64,000 nucleotides of DNA from the NCBI RefSeq assembly GCF_025376885.1, contig NZ_JAHUBR010000001.1, positions 1,674,001 to 1,738,000 of the forward strand, read 5' to 3'. The notes beneath the pieces are model-generated. The model made no database searches. It was not told the origin of the DNA and saw only the letters and a program-made list of their open reading frames with translations. The stretch is from Pseudoruegeria sp. SHC-113 (lineage in GTDB: Bacteria > Pseudomonadota > Alphaproteobacteria > Rhodobacterales > Rhodobacteraceae). The position numbers and the translations under genes were made by a program. Below, one piece after another: positions 28,270 to 36,070 of the stretch (positions within the stretch are counted from its first letter, which is position 1; every line of letters begins with the position of its first letter).

Positions 28270-29423
28270 TGTGGCGCAGTATTGCGTCGAATGCGCTGAC
28301 GCTGGGCATCGTGGCGGGCCTTGGCATCGCCGCCGTGCTCGGCTGGGCGCACAGCCAGTATCGCGGACCGGGGCCACTGGGGGAGGCGATCTGCCTGCGC
28401 GTGGAATCCGGGAGCAATTTCAGCCGGGTATCGGAGTCTCTTCTTGCGGACGGGGCGATCAGCAACGGGCTGATCTTCCGCGTTGGCGCGGATTACGAAG
28501 ACAAGACACAAGATCTGAAGGCGGGCTCGTTCCTTGTGCCGGAAGGCACATCGATGGAAGAGATCGTGGACATCGTGACGCGCGGCGGGCAATCGACCTG
28601 CGGCACGGAGGTTGTTTACCGGATCGGTGTTGTGAGCAGCCAGTTGCAGCTGCGCGAGCTGGATCCGGCGACCAATGCCTATGAGATGACGACGGCCTTT
28701 GATCCCAAGGTGGATGAGGCGCCTGAGGCCTACACCGAGGCGCGCGCGGATGGCGATGTGCGCTACCGGATCGCCATGGCCGAGGGGGTGACCTCGTGGC
28801 AGGTGGTGGATGCGCTGAACGCGATCGATTTCCTTGAAGGCGAAGTGACGGAGATCCCTGCGGAAGGGATGCTTGCGCCCGACAGCTACGAGGTGCGGCC
28901 CGGCACGGATCGCAACGTGGTGCTGGCGCGGATGGAAGAGAAGCAGGCGCTCATTCTGGCCGAGGCCTGGGCCAACCGGGATACCGGCCTGCCGATCTCG
29001 ACGCCGGAAGAAGCGCTTGTGCTGGCGTCTATCATCGAGAAGGAAACCGGGGTACCGGAAGAGCGCGGGCAGGTGGCCAGCGTCTTTACCAACCGTCTGA
29101 ACCAAGGCATGCGCCTGCAGACGGACCCGACGGTGATCTACGGCATCACCAACGGGCAGGGCACGCTTGGCCGGGGCCTGCGGCAGAGTGAACTTCGCGC
29201 TGCAACCCCTTATAATACCTATGTGATCGAGGGGCTGCCCCCGACACCCATCGCCAACCCGGGCCGGGCCTCCATCGAGGCCGCGGTGAGCCCGGAAAGC
29301 ACCGATCTGCTCTTCTTCGTGGCCGATGGCACCGGCGGGCATGCCTTTGCGCGGACGCTGGAAGAGCACAACCGCAATGTTGCGGAATGGCGCAAGATCG
29401 AGGCGGAGCGCGCGAACCAGTAA
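28269..29423 (+). CDS. mltG: Endolytic murein transglycosylase MltG
   Basis: 384 residues. N-terminal membrane anchor at about residues 8-27 (NALTLGIVAGLGIAAVLGW), LysM-like segment, and YceG catalytic domain in the periplasm: PAEGMLAPDSYEVRPGT, catalytic Glu257 in LASIIEKETG, VFTNRLNQGMRLQTDPTVIY, YNTYVIEGLPPTPIANPG. It cleaves nascent glycan strands and is thought to end peptidoglycan polymerisation. Last gene before the GTA cluster; the GTA promoter begins 22 bases after its stop. Confidence 0.96.
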   Translation: MWRSIASNALTLGIVAGLGIAAVLGWAHSQYRGPGPLGEAICLRVESGSNFSRVSESLLADGAISNGLIFRVGADYEDKTQDLKAGSFLVPEGTSMEEIVDIVTRGGQSTCGTEVVYRIGVVSSQLQLRELDPATNAYEMTTAFDPKVDEAPEAYTEARADGDVRYRIAMAEGVTSWQVVDALNAIDFLEGEVTEIPAEGMLAPDSYEVRPGTDRNVVLARMEEKQALILAEAWANRDTGLPISTPEEALVLASIIEKETGVPEERGQVASVFTNRLNQGMRLQTDPTVIYGITNGQGTLGRGLRQSELRAATPYNTYVIEGLPPTPIANPGRASIEAAVSPESTDLLFFVADGTGGHAFARTLEEHNRNVAEWRKIEAERANQ

Positions 29424-29444
29424 GCCTTTGTTAAGGCGTAAAAT

Positions 29445-29473
29445 TTGACCCAGCGCGCGCTCTGGGCTATACC
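29445..29473 (+). promoter_or_regulatory. Promoter of the gene transfer agent operon
   Basis: TTGACC, 17-base spacer, TATACC: the best sigma-70-like promoter in the window. The predicted start (about 29480) falls at the foot of a long hairpin. In Rhodobacter capsulatus this operon is switched on by GafA downstream of CtrA; no full TTAA-N7-TTAA CtrA site is seen here (only a TTAA half-site 14 bases upstream of the -35 box). Confidence 0.6.
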
Positions 29474-29481
29474 TCTAGGCA

Positions 29482-29552
29482 CGCTGGTACAGGCGTGAAC
29501 GGCATCCGGGCAACCGGGTGCCGTTTTGCATTTGCGTGCACGCCTGCCAGCG
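29482..29552 (+). ncRNA. Structured 5' leader of the GTA operon (predicted, cis-acting)
   Basis: Two stacked stems. Outer: CGCTGG-TA-CAGGCGTG (29482-29497) pairs with CACGCCTGCCAGCG (29539-29552), 14 pairs with one 2-base bulge. Inner: AACGGCATCCGG (29498-29509) pairs with CCGGGTGCCGTT (29514-29525) through 12 pairs, one a G-U, closed by a GCAA tetraloop (GNRA). The inner stem is followed by TTTTGCATTT, so it resembles a weak terminator. It ends 32 bases before the g1 ATG. An attenuator, RNase shield or protein site is possible; alternatively the inner hairpin is the mltG terminator. Confidence 0.55.
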
Positions 29553-29584
29553 CGAGCAGCAGTCCGGGGGCCAGAACATACAGC

Positions 29585-29914
29585 ATGTCACTTATCACAC
29601 CTCTTGGCGGCCCAACGGCGCAGGACGACATCCTCGCCGCGGCCAACGAACATCTGGAGCGCCTGATCCGCACGGTGCGGGCGCTGACCAATCAGCTGGA
29701 GGCCGGCGAGTTCAAGGACTTGGCGGAAACCACGAAGACCGTCCGCGATGCGGGGGCGGCTTTGCAGATCGCTTTCAGGGAAAGGGAAAACGTTGAAAAA
29801 CTCCGCCGAAAAGACGCAGGAATTGTCCATGACTTCGCCGTCGATTTCGACGCGGCGCGCGATGAGATCGGCCGCAGGCTGGATTGCCTCAGAGCCGCCC
29901 GAGCTTCAGATTGA
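29585..29914 (+). CDS. GTA small terminase subunit (g1, TerS)
   Basis: 109 residues. It occupies the g1 position of the RcGTA cluster and has the same size and make-up: an N-terminal MSLITPLGGPTAQDDILAAA, then long helices (HLERLIRTVRALTNQLEAGE) with coiled-coil character. In R. capsulatus g1 was identified as the small terminase that recruits DNA to TerL for packaging random ~4-kb host fragments. In-frame sequence reaches 30 codons further upstream, but that part forms the leader hairpin. Its 3' end overlaps the large terminase gene by 86 bases. Confidence 0.85.
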   Translation: MSLITPLGGPTAQDDILAAANEHLERLIRTVRALTNQLEAGEFKDLAETTKTVRDAGAALQIAFRERENVEKLRRKDAGIVHDFAVDFDAARDEIGRRLDCLRAARASD

Positions 29915-31205
29915 GTTCCTTGAAGGCTTGAGCGAAGGCGCGCTGCTGGCGCTGCCCTATCTCTTCGAGTTCTGGGCCTATGACCATCAGCTGCCGCCGG
30001 AGGGCGATTGGCGCACATGGGTGATCATGGGCGGGCGTGGCGCGGGCAAGACCCGCGCAGGCGCAGAATGGGTGCGCGGCGAGGTGGAAGGGCCGCGCCC
30101 GATGGATCCGGGGCGTTCGCGCCGGGTGGCGCTGGTGGGCGAGACCATCGAGCAGGTGCGCGAGGTGATGGTGTTTGGCGAAAGCGGCATTCTGGCCTGT
30201 TCGCCGCCGGATCGCCGCCCGGTGTGGGAGGCCACGCGCAAGCGGCTTGTCTGGCCCAATGGCGCGGTGGCGCAGGTCTATTCGGCGCATGACCCGGACT
30301 CGCTTCGGGGGCCACAGTTTGATGCGGCGTGGTCGGATGAGCTGGCGAAGTGGAAGAAGGCGCAGAAGACGTGGGACATGCTGCAGTTCGCGCTGCGGCT
30401 GGGCTCGGAGCCGCGCCAATGCGTGACGACGACGCCCAAGAATGTGCCGGTGCTGCGCGCGATTCTGGACAACCCCTCCACCGTGATGACCCATGCGCCG
30501 ACGGAGTCCAACCGCGCCTTTCTGGCCGACAGCTTTCTGGAGGAGGTGCGCGCGCGCTATGCGGGCACGCGGCTGGCACGGCAGGAGCTGGATGGCGTCT
30601 TGCTGGAAGATCGCGACGGGGCGCTTTGGACGGAAGGGGCCATCGAGGCGGCGCGCAAGGCCAAGCCGCTGTCGGTGGATCGCGTGGTGATCGCGGTGGA
30701 CCCGCCGGTGACAGGCCATGCGGCCTCGGACGAATGCGGGATCATCGTGGCGGGGGTAAGCATGGAGGGGCCGCCGCAAAGCTGGCGGGCTTCCATTCTG
30801 CGGGATGCCAGCGTGAAGGGCGCGAGCCCGGCCGTCTGGGCGGGCGTGGTGGCCGAGATGGCCGAGGCCTATGGCGCGGAGCGCGTGGTGGCGGAGGTCA
30901 ATCAGGGCGGCGACATGGTGGAGAGCGTGTTGCGGCAGGTAGCCCCCAACATCCCCTATCGCGGCGTGCGCGCCTCGCGCGGGAAGGCGGCGCGGGCCGA
31001 GCCGGTGGCGGCGCTTTACGAGCAGGGCCGGGTGCACCATGCGGCAGGGCTCGACACGCTGGAAGCACAGATGCTGCAGATGACGCTGAAGGGCTTTGAG
31101 GGCAGGGGTTCGCCGGACCGGGTGGATGCGCTTGTCTGGGCGCTGCACGATCTGGTGCTGCTGCCCGCGACAAGCTGGGGCAACCCCCGCGTACGCACGC
31201 TTTAA
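29829..31205 (+). CDS. GTA large terminase (g2, TerL)
   Basis: 458 residues from an ATG with AGGA seven bases upstream, inside the end of g1. Walker A GGRGAGKT at residues 68-75, Walker B region FDAAWSDELAKW (near 170), and the RNase H-like nuclease with VIAVDPPVTG (near 290) and a C-terminal acidic residue in DRVDALVWALHDL. It drives headful packaging of host DNA into GTA capsids. All catalytic motifs are present, so the motor looks functional. A later Met (near residue 12) is an alternative start. Confidence 0.95.
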   Translation: MTSPSISTRRAMRSAAGWIASEPPELQIEFLEGLSEGALLALPYLFEFWAYDHQLPPEGDWRTWVIMGGRGAGKTRAGAEWVRGEVEGPRPMDPGRSRRVALVGETIEQVREVMVFGESGILACSPPDRRPVWEATRKRLVWPNGAVAQVYSAHDPDSLRGPQFDAAWSDELAKWKKAQKTWDMLQFALRLGSEPRQCVTTTPKNVPVLRAILDNPSTVMTHAPTESNRAFLADSFLEEVRARYAGTRLARQELDGVLLEDRDGALWTEGAIEAARKAKPLSVDRVVIAVDPPVTGHAASDECGIIVAGVSMEGPPQSWRASILRDASVKGASPAVWAGVVAEMAEAYGAERVVAEVNQGGDMVESVLRQVAPNIPYRGVRASRGKAARAEPVAALYEQGRVHHAAGLDTLEAQMLQMTLKGFEGRGSPDRVDALVWALHDLVLLPATSWGNPRVRTL

Positions 31206-31303
31206 CCGCTCTTAAACCCTTTGCGGCAGGATGCCCTCAAGTTCGAAACGAGACCTGCCACGCGGCAAGCATGGCGGGTCATAGCGAAGAGGGGCTTGGG
31301 GGC

Positions 31304-32488
31304 ATGGCATTCGGCATCTTTCGGAAAACATCGAAAGACAGCGCGGCGGCACCGGAGGCGAAGGCCTCGGCAGCGGGGCCGGTGATCGCCTATCACGGGG
31401 CGGGCCGCGTGGCTTGGAGCCCGCGGGATGCGGCGACGCTGACGAAGACGGGCTTTGCCGGGAACCCGGTAGGCTTTCGCGCGGTGAAGCTGATCGCGGA
31501 GGCCGCCGCGGCGCTGCCTCTGGTGCTGCAGAGCCGGCAAGAGCGCTACGAGGTGCATCCGATGCTGGATTTGCTGCGCCGCCCCAATCTTGCGCAGAGC
31601 CGCGCCGAGTTGATGGAGGCGCTTTACGGCCAGCTCGTGCTGACGGGCAACGGCTATCTGGAAGCGGTGGCGGGCGAGGATGGGTTGCCGCTGGAGCTGC
31701 ATGTGCTGCGCTCCGACCGGATGGCGCTGATCCCCGGCAGCGACGGCTGGCCGATTGCCTATGAGTACAGCGTGGGCGGGCGCAAGCACCGGTTTGATGC
31801 CAGTGGCGGCTTAAGCCCTGTGTGCCATCTGCGCAGTTTCCATCCGCAGGACGATCACTACGGGCTTTCGCCGATGCAGGCGGCGGCGCAGGCGGTGGAT
31901 GTGCACAATGCGGCCTCGCGCTGGTCCAAGGCGCTGCTGGACAACGCAGCGCGGCCCTCGGGCGCGCTGGTCTATCGCGGGCTGGACGGGCAGGCGACGC
32001 TCTCGGCGGACCAATACGCAAGGCTGCAGGATGAGATGCTTTCCTACCATCAGGGGGCGGCCAATGCGGGGCGGCCGATGCTGCTGGAAGGTGGGCTGGA
32101 CTGGAAGCCGATGGGGTTTTCGCCCTCGGACATGGAGTTTCAGAAAACCAAGGAGGCCGCAGCGCGGGAGATCGCGGTGGCCTTCGGGGTGCCGCCGATG
32201 CTGCTGGGGCTCACCGGCGATGCAACCTACGCCAACTACCAGGAGGCCAACCGGGCCTTCTACAGGCTCACCGTGCTGCCGCTTGCGGCGCGGGTGGCGG
32301 CCTCGGTGGGCAGCTGGCTGGCGGCGCGCTATGGCGAGGCGTTGGAGCTGAAGCCGGATCTGGATCAGGTGCCCGCGCTCGCGGAGGAGCGCGACAAGCA
32401 ATGGGCGCGGGTGGCGGCGGCGGATTTTCTGTCGGAGCGGGAAAAGCGGCGGCTGCTCGGGCTGCCTGAGGACACGGAGGCCCCATGA
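31304..32488 (+). CDS. GTA portal protein (g3)
   Basis: 394 residues, close to the R. capsulatus g3 length. HK97-type portal pattern: FRAVKLIAEAAAALPLVL, HPMLDLLRRPN, LVLTGNGYLEAV, DDHYGLSPMQAAAQAVDVHN, AFGVPPMLLGLTGDATYANY. It forms the dodecameric ring at the capsid vertex for DNA entry and tail attachment. Start set at MAFGIFRK; eleven codons upstream are open but lack portal sequence. A 98-base gap separates it from TerL. Confidence 0.95.
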   Translation: MAFGIFRKTSKDSAAAPEAKASAAGPVIAYHGAGRVAWSPRDAATLTKTGFAGNPVGFRAVKLIAEAAAALPLVLQSRQERYEVHPMLDLLRRPNLAQSRAELMEALYGQLVLTGNGYLEAVAGEDGLPLELHVLRSDRMALIPGSDGWPIAYEYSVGGRKHRFDASGGLSPVCHLRSFHPQDDHYGLSPMQAAAQAVDVHNAASRWSKALLDNAARPSGALVYRGLDGQATLSADQYARLQDEMLSYHQGAANAGRPMLLEGGLDWKPMGFSPSDMEFQKTKEAAAREIAVAFGVPPMLLGLTGDATYANYQEANRAFYRLTVLPLAARVAASVGSWLAARYGEALELKPDLDQVPALAEERDKQWARVAAADFLSEREKRRLLGLPEDTEAP

Positions 32489-32739
32489 CCCGGGAGGCCG
32501 GGAGCACAGGAAGCCGGTTTCTCTATGACAGTTTCGGCGCGGCCTCGGCGCGGATCGAGGCCAACGAGCGGATCACGGAGATGCAGTTTGGCCTGCTGGA
32601 GGGCCAGCTGGCGCGGATCGAAGGGCTGATCGAACGGCTGGAGCGCCGGCTTTGGGTCACGGTTTACGGCGTGGCGGCGGTGATCCTGGCGCAGGCGACG
32701 GTGACGCTTCTGGGGCTGGTGCCGGGAAGCGGTGGATGA
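32485..32739 (+). CDS. GTA g3.5, small membrane-associated protein
   Basis: 84 residues. A helical segment (AASARIEANERITEMQFGLL then EGQLARIEGLIERLERR) ends in one hydrophobic span (VTVYGVAAVILAQATVTLLG). It matches the position and type of RcGTA g3.5, whose role is not settled. ATGA overlaps on both sides (with the portal stop and near the protease start) tie it into the operon. Coiled coil plus TM recalls phage accessory proteins, but no function is proposed. Confidence 0.8.
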   Translation: MTREAGSTGSRFLYDSFGAASARIEANERITEMQFGLLEGQLARIEGLIERLERRLWVTVYGVAAVILAQATVTLLGLVPGSGG

Positions 32740-32753
32740 AGGAGAGGGGCGCC

Positions 32754-33317
32754 ATGGGCGATGCATTTGAACTGGAAAGGAAATACTGCGCGCCGGAGCA
32801 GCAGCTGGTGGTGCGCGATGGCGCGGTGATCGAGGGTTATGCCTCGCTTTTCGGCGCGGTGGATCAGGGCGGCGATGTGGTGGAGGCCGGGGCCTACGGG
32901 GCCTGTCTTGCCGATCTGGCGGCCTCGGGGCGGCGGGTGAAGATGCTCTGGCAGCATGACCCGACCCAGCCCATCGGCCTGTGGGACGAGGTGCGCGAGG
33001 ACGCGCGGGGGCTCTGGGTAAAGGGCCGTCTGCTGACCGATGTGGCCAAGGGCGCGGAGGCGGCGCGGCTGATCGAGGCCGGCGCGATCGACGGGCTCTC
33101 CATCGGCTACCGCACGAAACGTGCGCAGAAGAACGAAGGCGGCGGCCGCCGTCTGATCGAGTTGGAGCTTTGGGAGGTGTCCTTGGTGACCTTCCCGATG
33201 CTGCCGCAAGCCCGTGTCGGTGCCAAGGGGGACGCGCGCGCGCAGACGGGCCTTATGGAGCTGGCGGATGCCATCCGGGATGCCGGACGCCGGCTGCGCA
33301 AGCCCCCCGCGACCTGA
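32754..33317 (+). CDS. GTA prohead protease (g4)
   Basis: 187 residues from an ATG preceded by GGAGAGG; an ATG 18 bases upstream overlapping the g3.5 stop is the alternative. HK97-family serine protease: EGYASLFGAVDQGGDVVEAG, catalytic His68 in MLWQHDPTQPIG and Ser116 in AIDGLSIGYRTK. It trims the capsid protein's N-terminal scaffold during head assembly. Immediately upstream of its substrate gene. Confidence 0.94.
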   Translation: MGDAFELERKYCAPEQQLVVRDGAVIEGYASLFGAVDQGGDVVEAGAYGACLADLAASGRRVKMLWQHDPTQPIGLWDEVREDARGLWVKGRLLTDVAKGAEAARLIEAGAIDGLSIGYRTKRAQKNEGGGRRLIELELWEVSLVTFPMLPQARVGAKGDARAQTGLMELADAIRDAGRRLRKPPAT

Positions 33318-33338
33318 ACCAGAGAAAAGGGTGATGAG

Positions 33339-34517
33339 ATGAGTGAAGCCCGGACGGGGCGGGAGACCGCCTCCGACGCTGAAGCCCTGCGCGCTGCGCT
33401 TGGCGACTTCGTGAGCGATATCAACGCGATGAACGGCGAAGTGAAATCAAAGCTGCAACAACATGAAGAGCGACTGACCATGCTGGACCGCAAGACGATG
33501 ACTGCCCACCGCCCCCTGCTTGCCGCGGGGGCTCCGGAGGTTCCGCACAAGAAGGCCTTCAACGCCTACCTGCGTTCGGGCGATGACGACGCGCTGCGCG
33601 GGCTGCAGCTGGAGGGCAAGGCGCTTTCGAGCGTGGTGGCGGCCGATGGCGGCTACCTGGTGGACCCGGAGACGGCCGACACCATCAAGAGCACGCTCTC
33701 GGCCACGGCCTCGGTCCGGGCGATTGCCAATGTGGTGCGGGTGGAGGCGACCTCCTTCGACGTGCTGATCGACCACACCGATGCCGGTGCGGGCTGGGCC
33801 ACGGAAACGGCCACGAGCGGTGAGACGGACACGCCGCAGATTGACCGCATCACCATTCCGCTGCACGAGCTTTCGGCGCTGCCCAAGGCGAGCCAGCGGC
33901 TGCTGGATGACAGCGCTTTCGACATCGAGGGCTGGCTGGCGGGGCGCATTGCCCACAAGTTTGCCCGCGCCGAAGCCGCGGCCTTCGTTTCAGGCAACGG
34001 CGTGGACAAGCCCACGGGCTTCTTGACCCATTCAGTGGTGGATGACGACAGCTGGGCCTGGGGCAGCCTGGGCTATGTGGCAACGGGGGTGGACGGCGAT
34101 TTCGACTCGCTGAAGCCGGCCGATGCCATCGTGGATGTCGTCTATGCGCTGGGGGCGGAATACCGCGCCAATGCGACCTTCGTGATGAACTCCAAGACGG
34201 CCGGCGCGGTGCGCAAGATGAAGGACGCCGACGGGCGCTTCCTGTGGTCGGACGGCTTGGCGGCGGGCGAGCCGGCGCGGCTTATGGGCTACCCGGTGCT
34301 TGTGGCCGAGGACATGCCCGACATCGGCACCGATGCCACGGCGATTGCCTTCGGTGATTTCGCCGCCGGTTACACCATCGCCGAACGCCCGGATCTGCGC
34401 GTGCTGCGGGATCCCTTCTCGGCCAAGCCGCATGTGCTGTTTTACGCCACCAAGCGCGTGGGCGGCGATGTGAGCGACTTCAAGGCGATCAAGCTTCTGA
34501 AGTTCGGCGTGGCCTGA
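33339..34517 (+). CDS. GTA major capsid protein (g5)
   Basis: 392 residues, HK97 fold. The N-terminal ~100 residues are a charged coiled-coil scaffold (VSDINAMNGEVKSKLQQHEE then RLTMLDRK) removed by the protease, followed by LSSVVAADGGYLVDPETADT where the mature protein should begin, then AGWATETATSGETDTPQIDR, PTGFLTHSV, ATFVMNSKTAGAVRKMKDAD and the C-terminal DFKAIKLLKFGVA. AAGGG precedes the ATG. A 170-base structured gap follows, which may keep capsid output above that of downstream genes. Confidence 0.96.
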   Translation: MSEARTGRETASDAEALRAALGDFVSDINAMNGEVKSKLQQHEERLTMLDRKTMTAHRPLLAAGAPEVPHKKAFNAYLRSGDDDALRGLQLEGKALSSVVAADGGYLVDPETADTIKSTLSATASVRAIANVVRVEATSFDVLIDHTDAGAGWATETATSGETDTPQIDRITIPLHELSALPKASQRLLDDSAFDIEGWLAGRIAHKFARAEAAAFVSGNGVDKPTGFLTHSVVDDDSWAWGSLGYVATGVDGDFDSLKPADAIVDVVYALGAEYRANATFVMNSKTAGAVRKMKDADGRFLWSDGLAAGEPARLMGYPVLVAEDMPDIGTDATAIAFGDFAAGYTIAERPDLRVLRDPFSAKPHVLFYATKRVGGDVSDFKAIKLLKFGVA

Positions 34518-34520
34518 TCC

Positions 34521-34691
34521 GTGAGCTTTCCGCCCGTGCCTGAGGGTGGGAGCGGAAGGGGTGGGGCGCGCGCTGGGGCACGGCTTTTCGGAGCCGATGC
34601 GCGCGCCCATTGGGCCGGGAGTGCCGGTCTGGGGACGATGTTTCACAGTTTTGCGCCGCGCGGCGGCCAAGGGGAGAGGGCAAGAGGATGA
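34521..34691 (+). CDS. Doubtful 56-codon ORF filling the g5-g6 gap
   Basis: A GTG three bases after the capsid stop opens a 56-residue frame that ends in an ATGA overlap with g6, the junction style used elsewhere in this operon. Against it: no ribosome site, no ATG, a Gly/Ala/Arg-rich composition expected of any open frame in this base composition, and the frame runs through strong hairpins. It is recorded because it spans the whole gap; more probably the gap is an RNA element. Confidence 0.2.
   Translation: MSFPPVPEGGSGRGGARAGARLFGADARAHWAGSAGLGTMFHSFAPRGGQGERARG
34564..34608 (+). other. Nested hairpin in the gap after the GTA capsid gene
   Basis: Perfect 10-bp stem GGGCGCGCGC / GCGCGCGCCC enclosing an inner 5-bp stem CGGCT / AGCCG; another 8-bp stem CTTTCCGC / GCGGAAGG lies just upstream. 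No U-tract, so mRNA protection or partial stopping is more likely than full termination. Confidence 0.5.
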
Positions 34692-35284
34692 AGCTTTCGG
34701 AAGTGACGGCCATCGCCGATGCAAATCTGCCGCTGGCCGGGTTTCGCGAGTTCCTGCGGCTGGGCACTGGCTTTAGCGATGATGGGCTGCAGGATGATTT
34801 GCTGCTGGCCTGTTTGCGGGCGGCGCTGGCCTCGGTGGAGGCGCGCACGGGCAAGGCTGTGTACGCGCGGGAGTTCATTTGGGTGACAAATGGCTGGCGG
34901 GCGCTTGATGCGCAGTGCCTGCCGGTGGCTCCGGTGTCGGCGCTTCTGGAGATGAACGTTCGGGATAGGACGGGGGCTGTGGAGCCGGTGGATCTGGCGC
35001 GTTTCGCCCTTGTGCAGGACATGCAGCGCCCGCGCCTTGAGGCGGTGAGCGGCAGCTTGCCAAGCATTCCGACAGGCGGGCAGGCGGAGCTGCGCTTCAC
35101 GGCGGGGTTTTCACCGGCCTGGGCTGAGCTGCCCGCCGATCTGCGGCAGGCGATCTTTGCGCTGGCCGCTTTCTTCTATGAAAACCGCACGCCCGATGGT
35201 GGCGGCGGGGCCTGGCCTACGCAGGTGAACGGGCTTCTGGCCCCTTACTTCACGGTGCGCCTCTTCGGGGGGAATGCGCAATGA
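34688..35284 (+). CDS. GTA head-tail connector (g6)
   Basis: 198 residues, start MKLSEVTAIADANLPL with GGAGAGGG six bases upstream. Helical phage gp6-like connector: LQDDLLLACLRAALASVEAR, TGKAVYAREF, LPADLRQAIFALAAFFYENR. It stacks on the portal and links the head to the stopper. Ends in an ATGA overlap with g7. Confidence 0.9.
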   Translation: MKLSEVTAIADANLPLAGFREFLRLGTGFSDDGLQDDLLLACLRAALASVEARTGKAVYAREFIWVTNGWRALDAQCLPVAPVSALLEMNVRDRTGAVEPVDLARFALVQDMQRPRLEAVSGSLPSIPTGGQAELRFTAGFSPAWAELPADLRQAIFALAAFFYENRTPDGGGGAWPTQVNGLLAPYFTVRLFGGNAQ

Positions 35285-35619
35285 AGCCGCCGGTTCTGAA
35301 CCGCCGCATGGTGCTGGAAAGCCCTCTGCGCACGGCCGACGGGGCCGGGGGCTTCACTGAAAGCTGGGCCGAGGAAGGCGTGCTTTGGGCATCCGTCAAG
35401 GCGCGCAGCGGGCGGGAGCAGGGCGCTGTGGCGGGGCCGCTGTCCACCCAGCGGCAGCGCATCCTTGTGCGCGCGGCGGCTCCGGGCAGCCCGGCGCGCC
35501 CCAAACCGCACCAGCGCTTTCGCGAGGGTGGGCGGATTTACCTGATCGAGGCGGTGAGCGAGGCCGAGGGGCCTGGGCGCTACCTGATCTGCGAGACGCG
35601 CGAGGAGACACAGGCATGA
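35281..35619 (+). CDS. GTA head-tail adaptor / stopper (g7)
   Basis: 112 residues, beta-rich SPP1 gp16-like head-closure pattern: LNRRMVLESPLRTADGAGGF, ESWAEEGVLWASVKARSGRE, GGRIYLIEAVSEAEGPGRYL. Seals DNA in the filled head and joins the tail. Overlaps g6 and g8 by ATGA at either end. Confidence 0.88.
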   Translation: MKPPVLNRRMVLESPLRTADGAGGFTESWAEEGVLWASVKARSGREQGAVAGPLSTQRQRILVRAAAPGSPARPKPHQRFREGGRIYLIEAVSEAEGPGRYLICETREETQA

Positions 35620-36029
35620 GCTACGCAACCGCCACGGCGCTGCAGGAGGCCGTCTATGCCCATCTCACCGCCGATGCCGCCTTGGCGGCGCAAGTGGGCG
35701 GTGCGATCTACGACACGCCGCCCCAGGGCGCGGTGCCGCCGCTCTACGTGTTGCTGGGGGAAGGCGAGGTGCGCGATGCCTCGGACGCGCAGGTCTCGGG
35801 CAGCCGCCACGATCTGCTAATCCGGGTGATCGGCGAGGCCGGGGGGTTTCACGCGGTGAAAGCGGTGGCGGGCTCCATCACGGACCTGCTGCAGGATGCG
35901 CCGCTGAGCCTTGCGCGCGGGGCGCTGATCTCGCTGCGGTTTCGCCGCGCGCGGGCCTTCAAGAGCGGCAGTGGGCAGCGGCGGCAGGTGGATCTGCGCT
36001 TTGTGGCGCGCATCGAGGATACGGTCTGA
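35616..36029 (+). CDS. GTA tail terminator (g8, DUF3168)
   Basis: 137 residues with the DUF3168 layout: ATALQEAVYAHLTADAALAA at the N-terminus, then IYDTPPQGAVPPLYVLLGEG and SGSRHDLLIRVIGEAGGFHA. Such proteins cap the growing tail tube and bind the stopper. ATG overlaps the g7 stop by ATGA. A 41-base gap precedes g9. Confidence 0.9.
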   Translation: MSYATATALQEAVYAHLTADAALAAQVGGAIYDTPPQGAVPPLYVLLGEGEVRDASDAQVSGSRHDLLIRVIGEAGGFHAVKAVAGSITDLLQDAPLSLARGALISLRFRRARAFKSGSGQRRQVDLRFVARIEDTV

Positions 36030-36070
36030 GGAAGGCCGGTTAAGCAACTGACAAGACTGGAGATCTGGCC

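Noticed and set aside
29431-29447. Possible CtrA site (TTAA-N7) ahead of the GTA promoter
   Set aside because: Only the left half-site matches; the right half reads AATT, so the full consensus is absent.
31231-31284. 17-codon ORF between GTA g2 and g3
   Set aside because: No ribosome site at proper spacing and no helix or motif; the gap is better seen as the portal leader.
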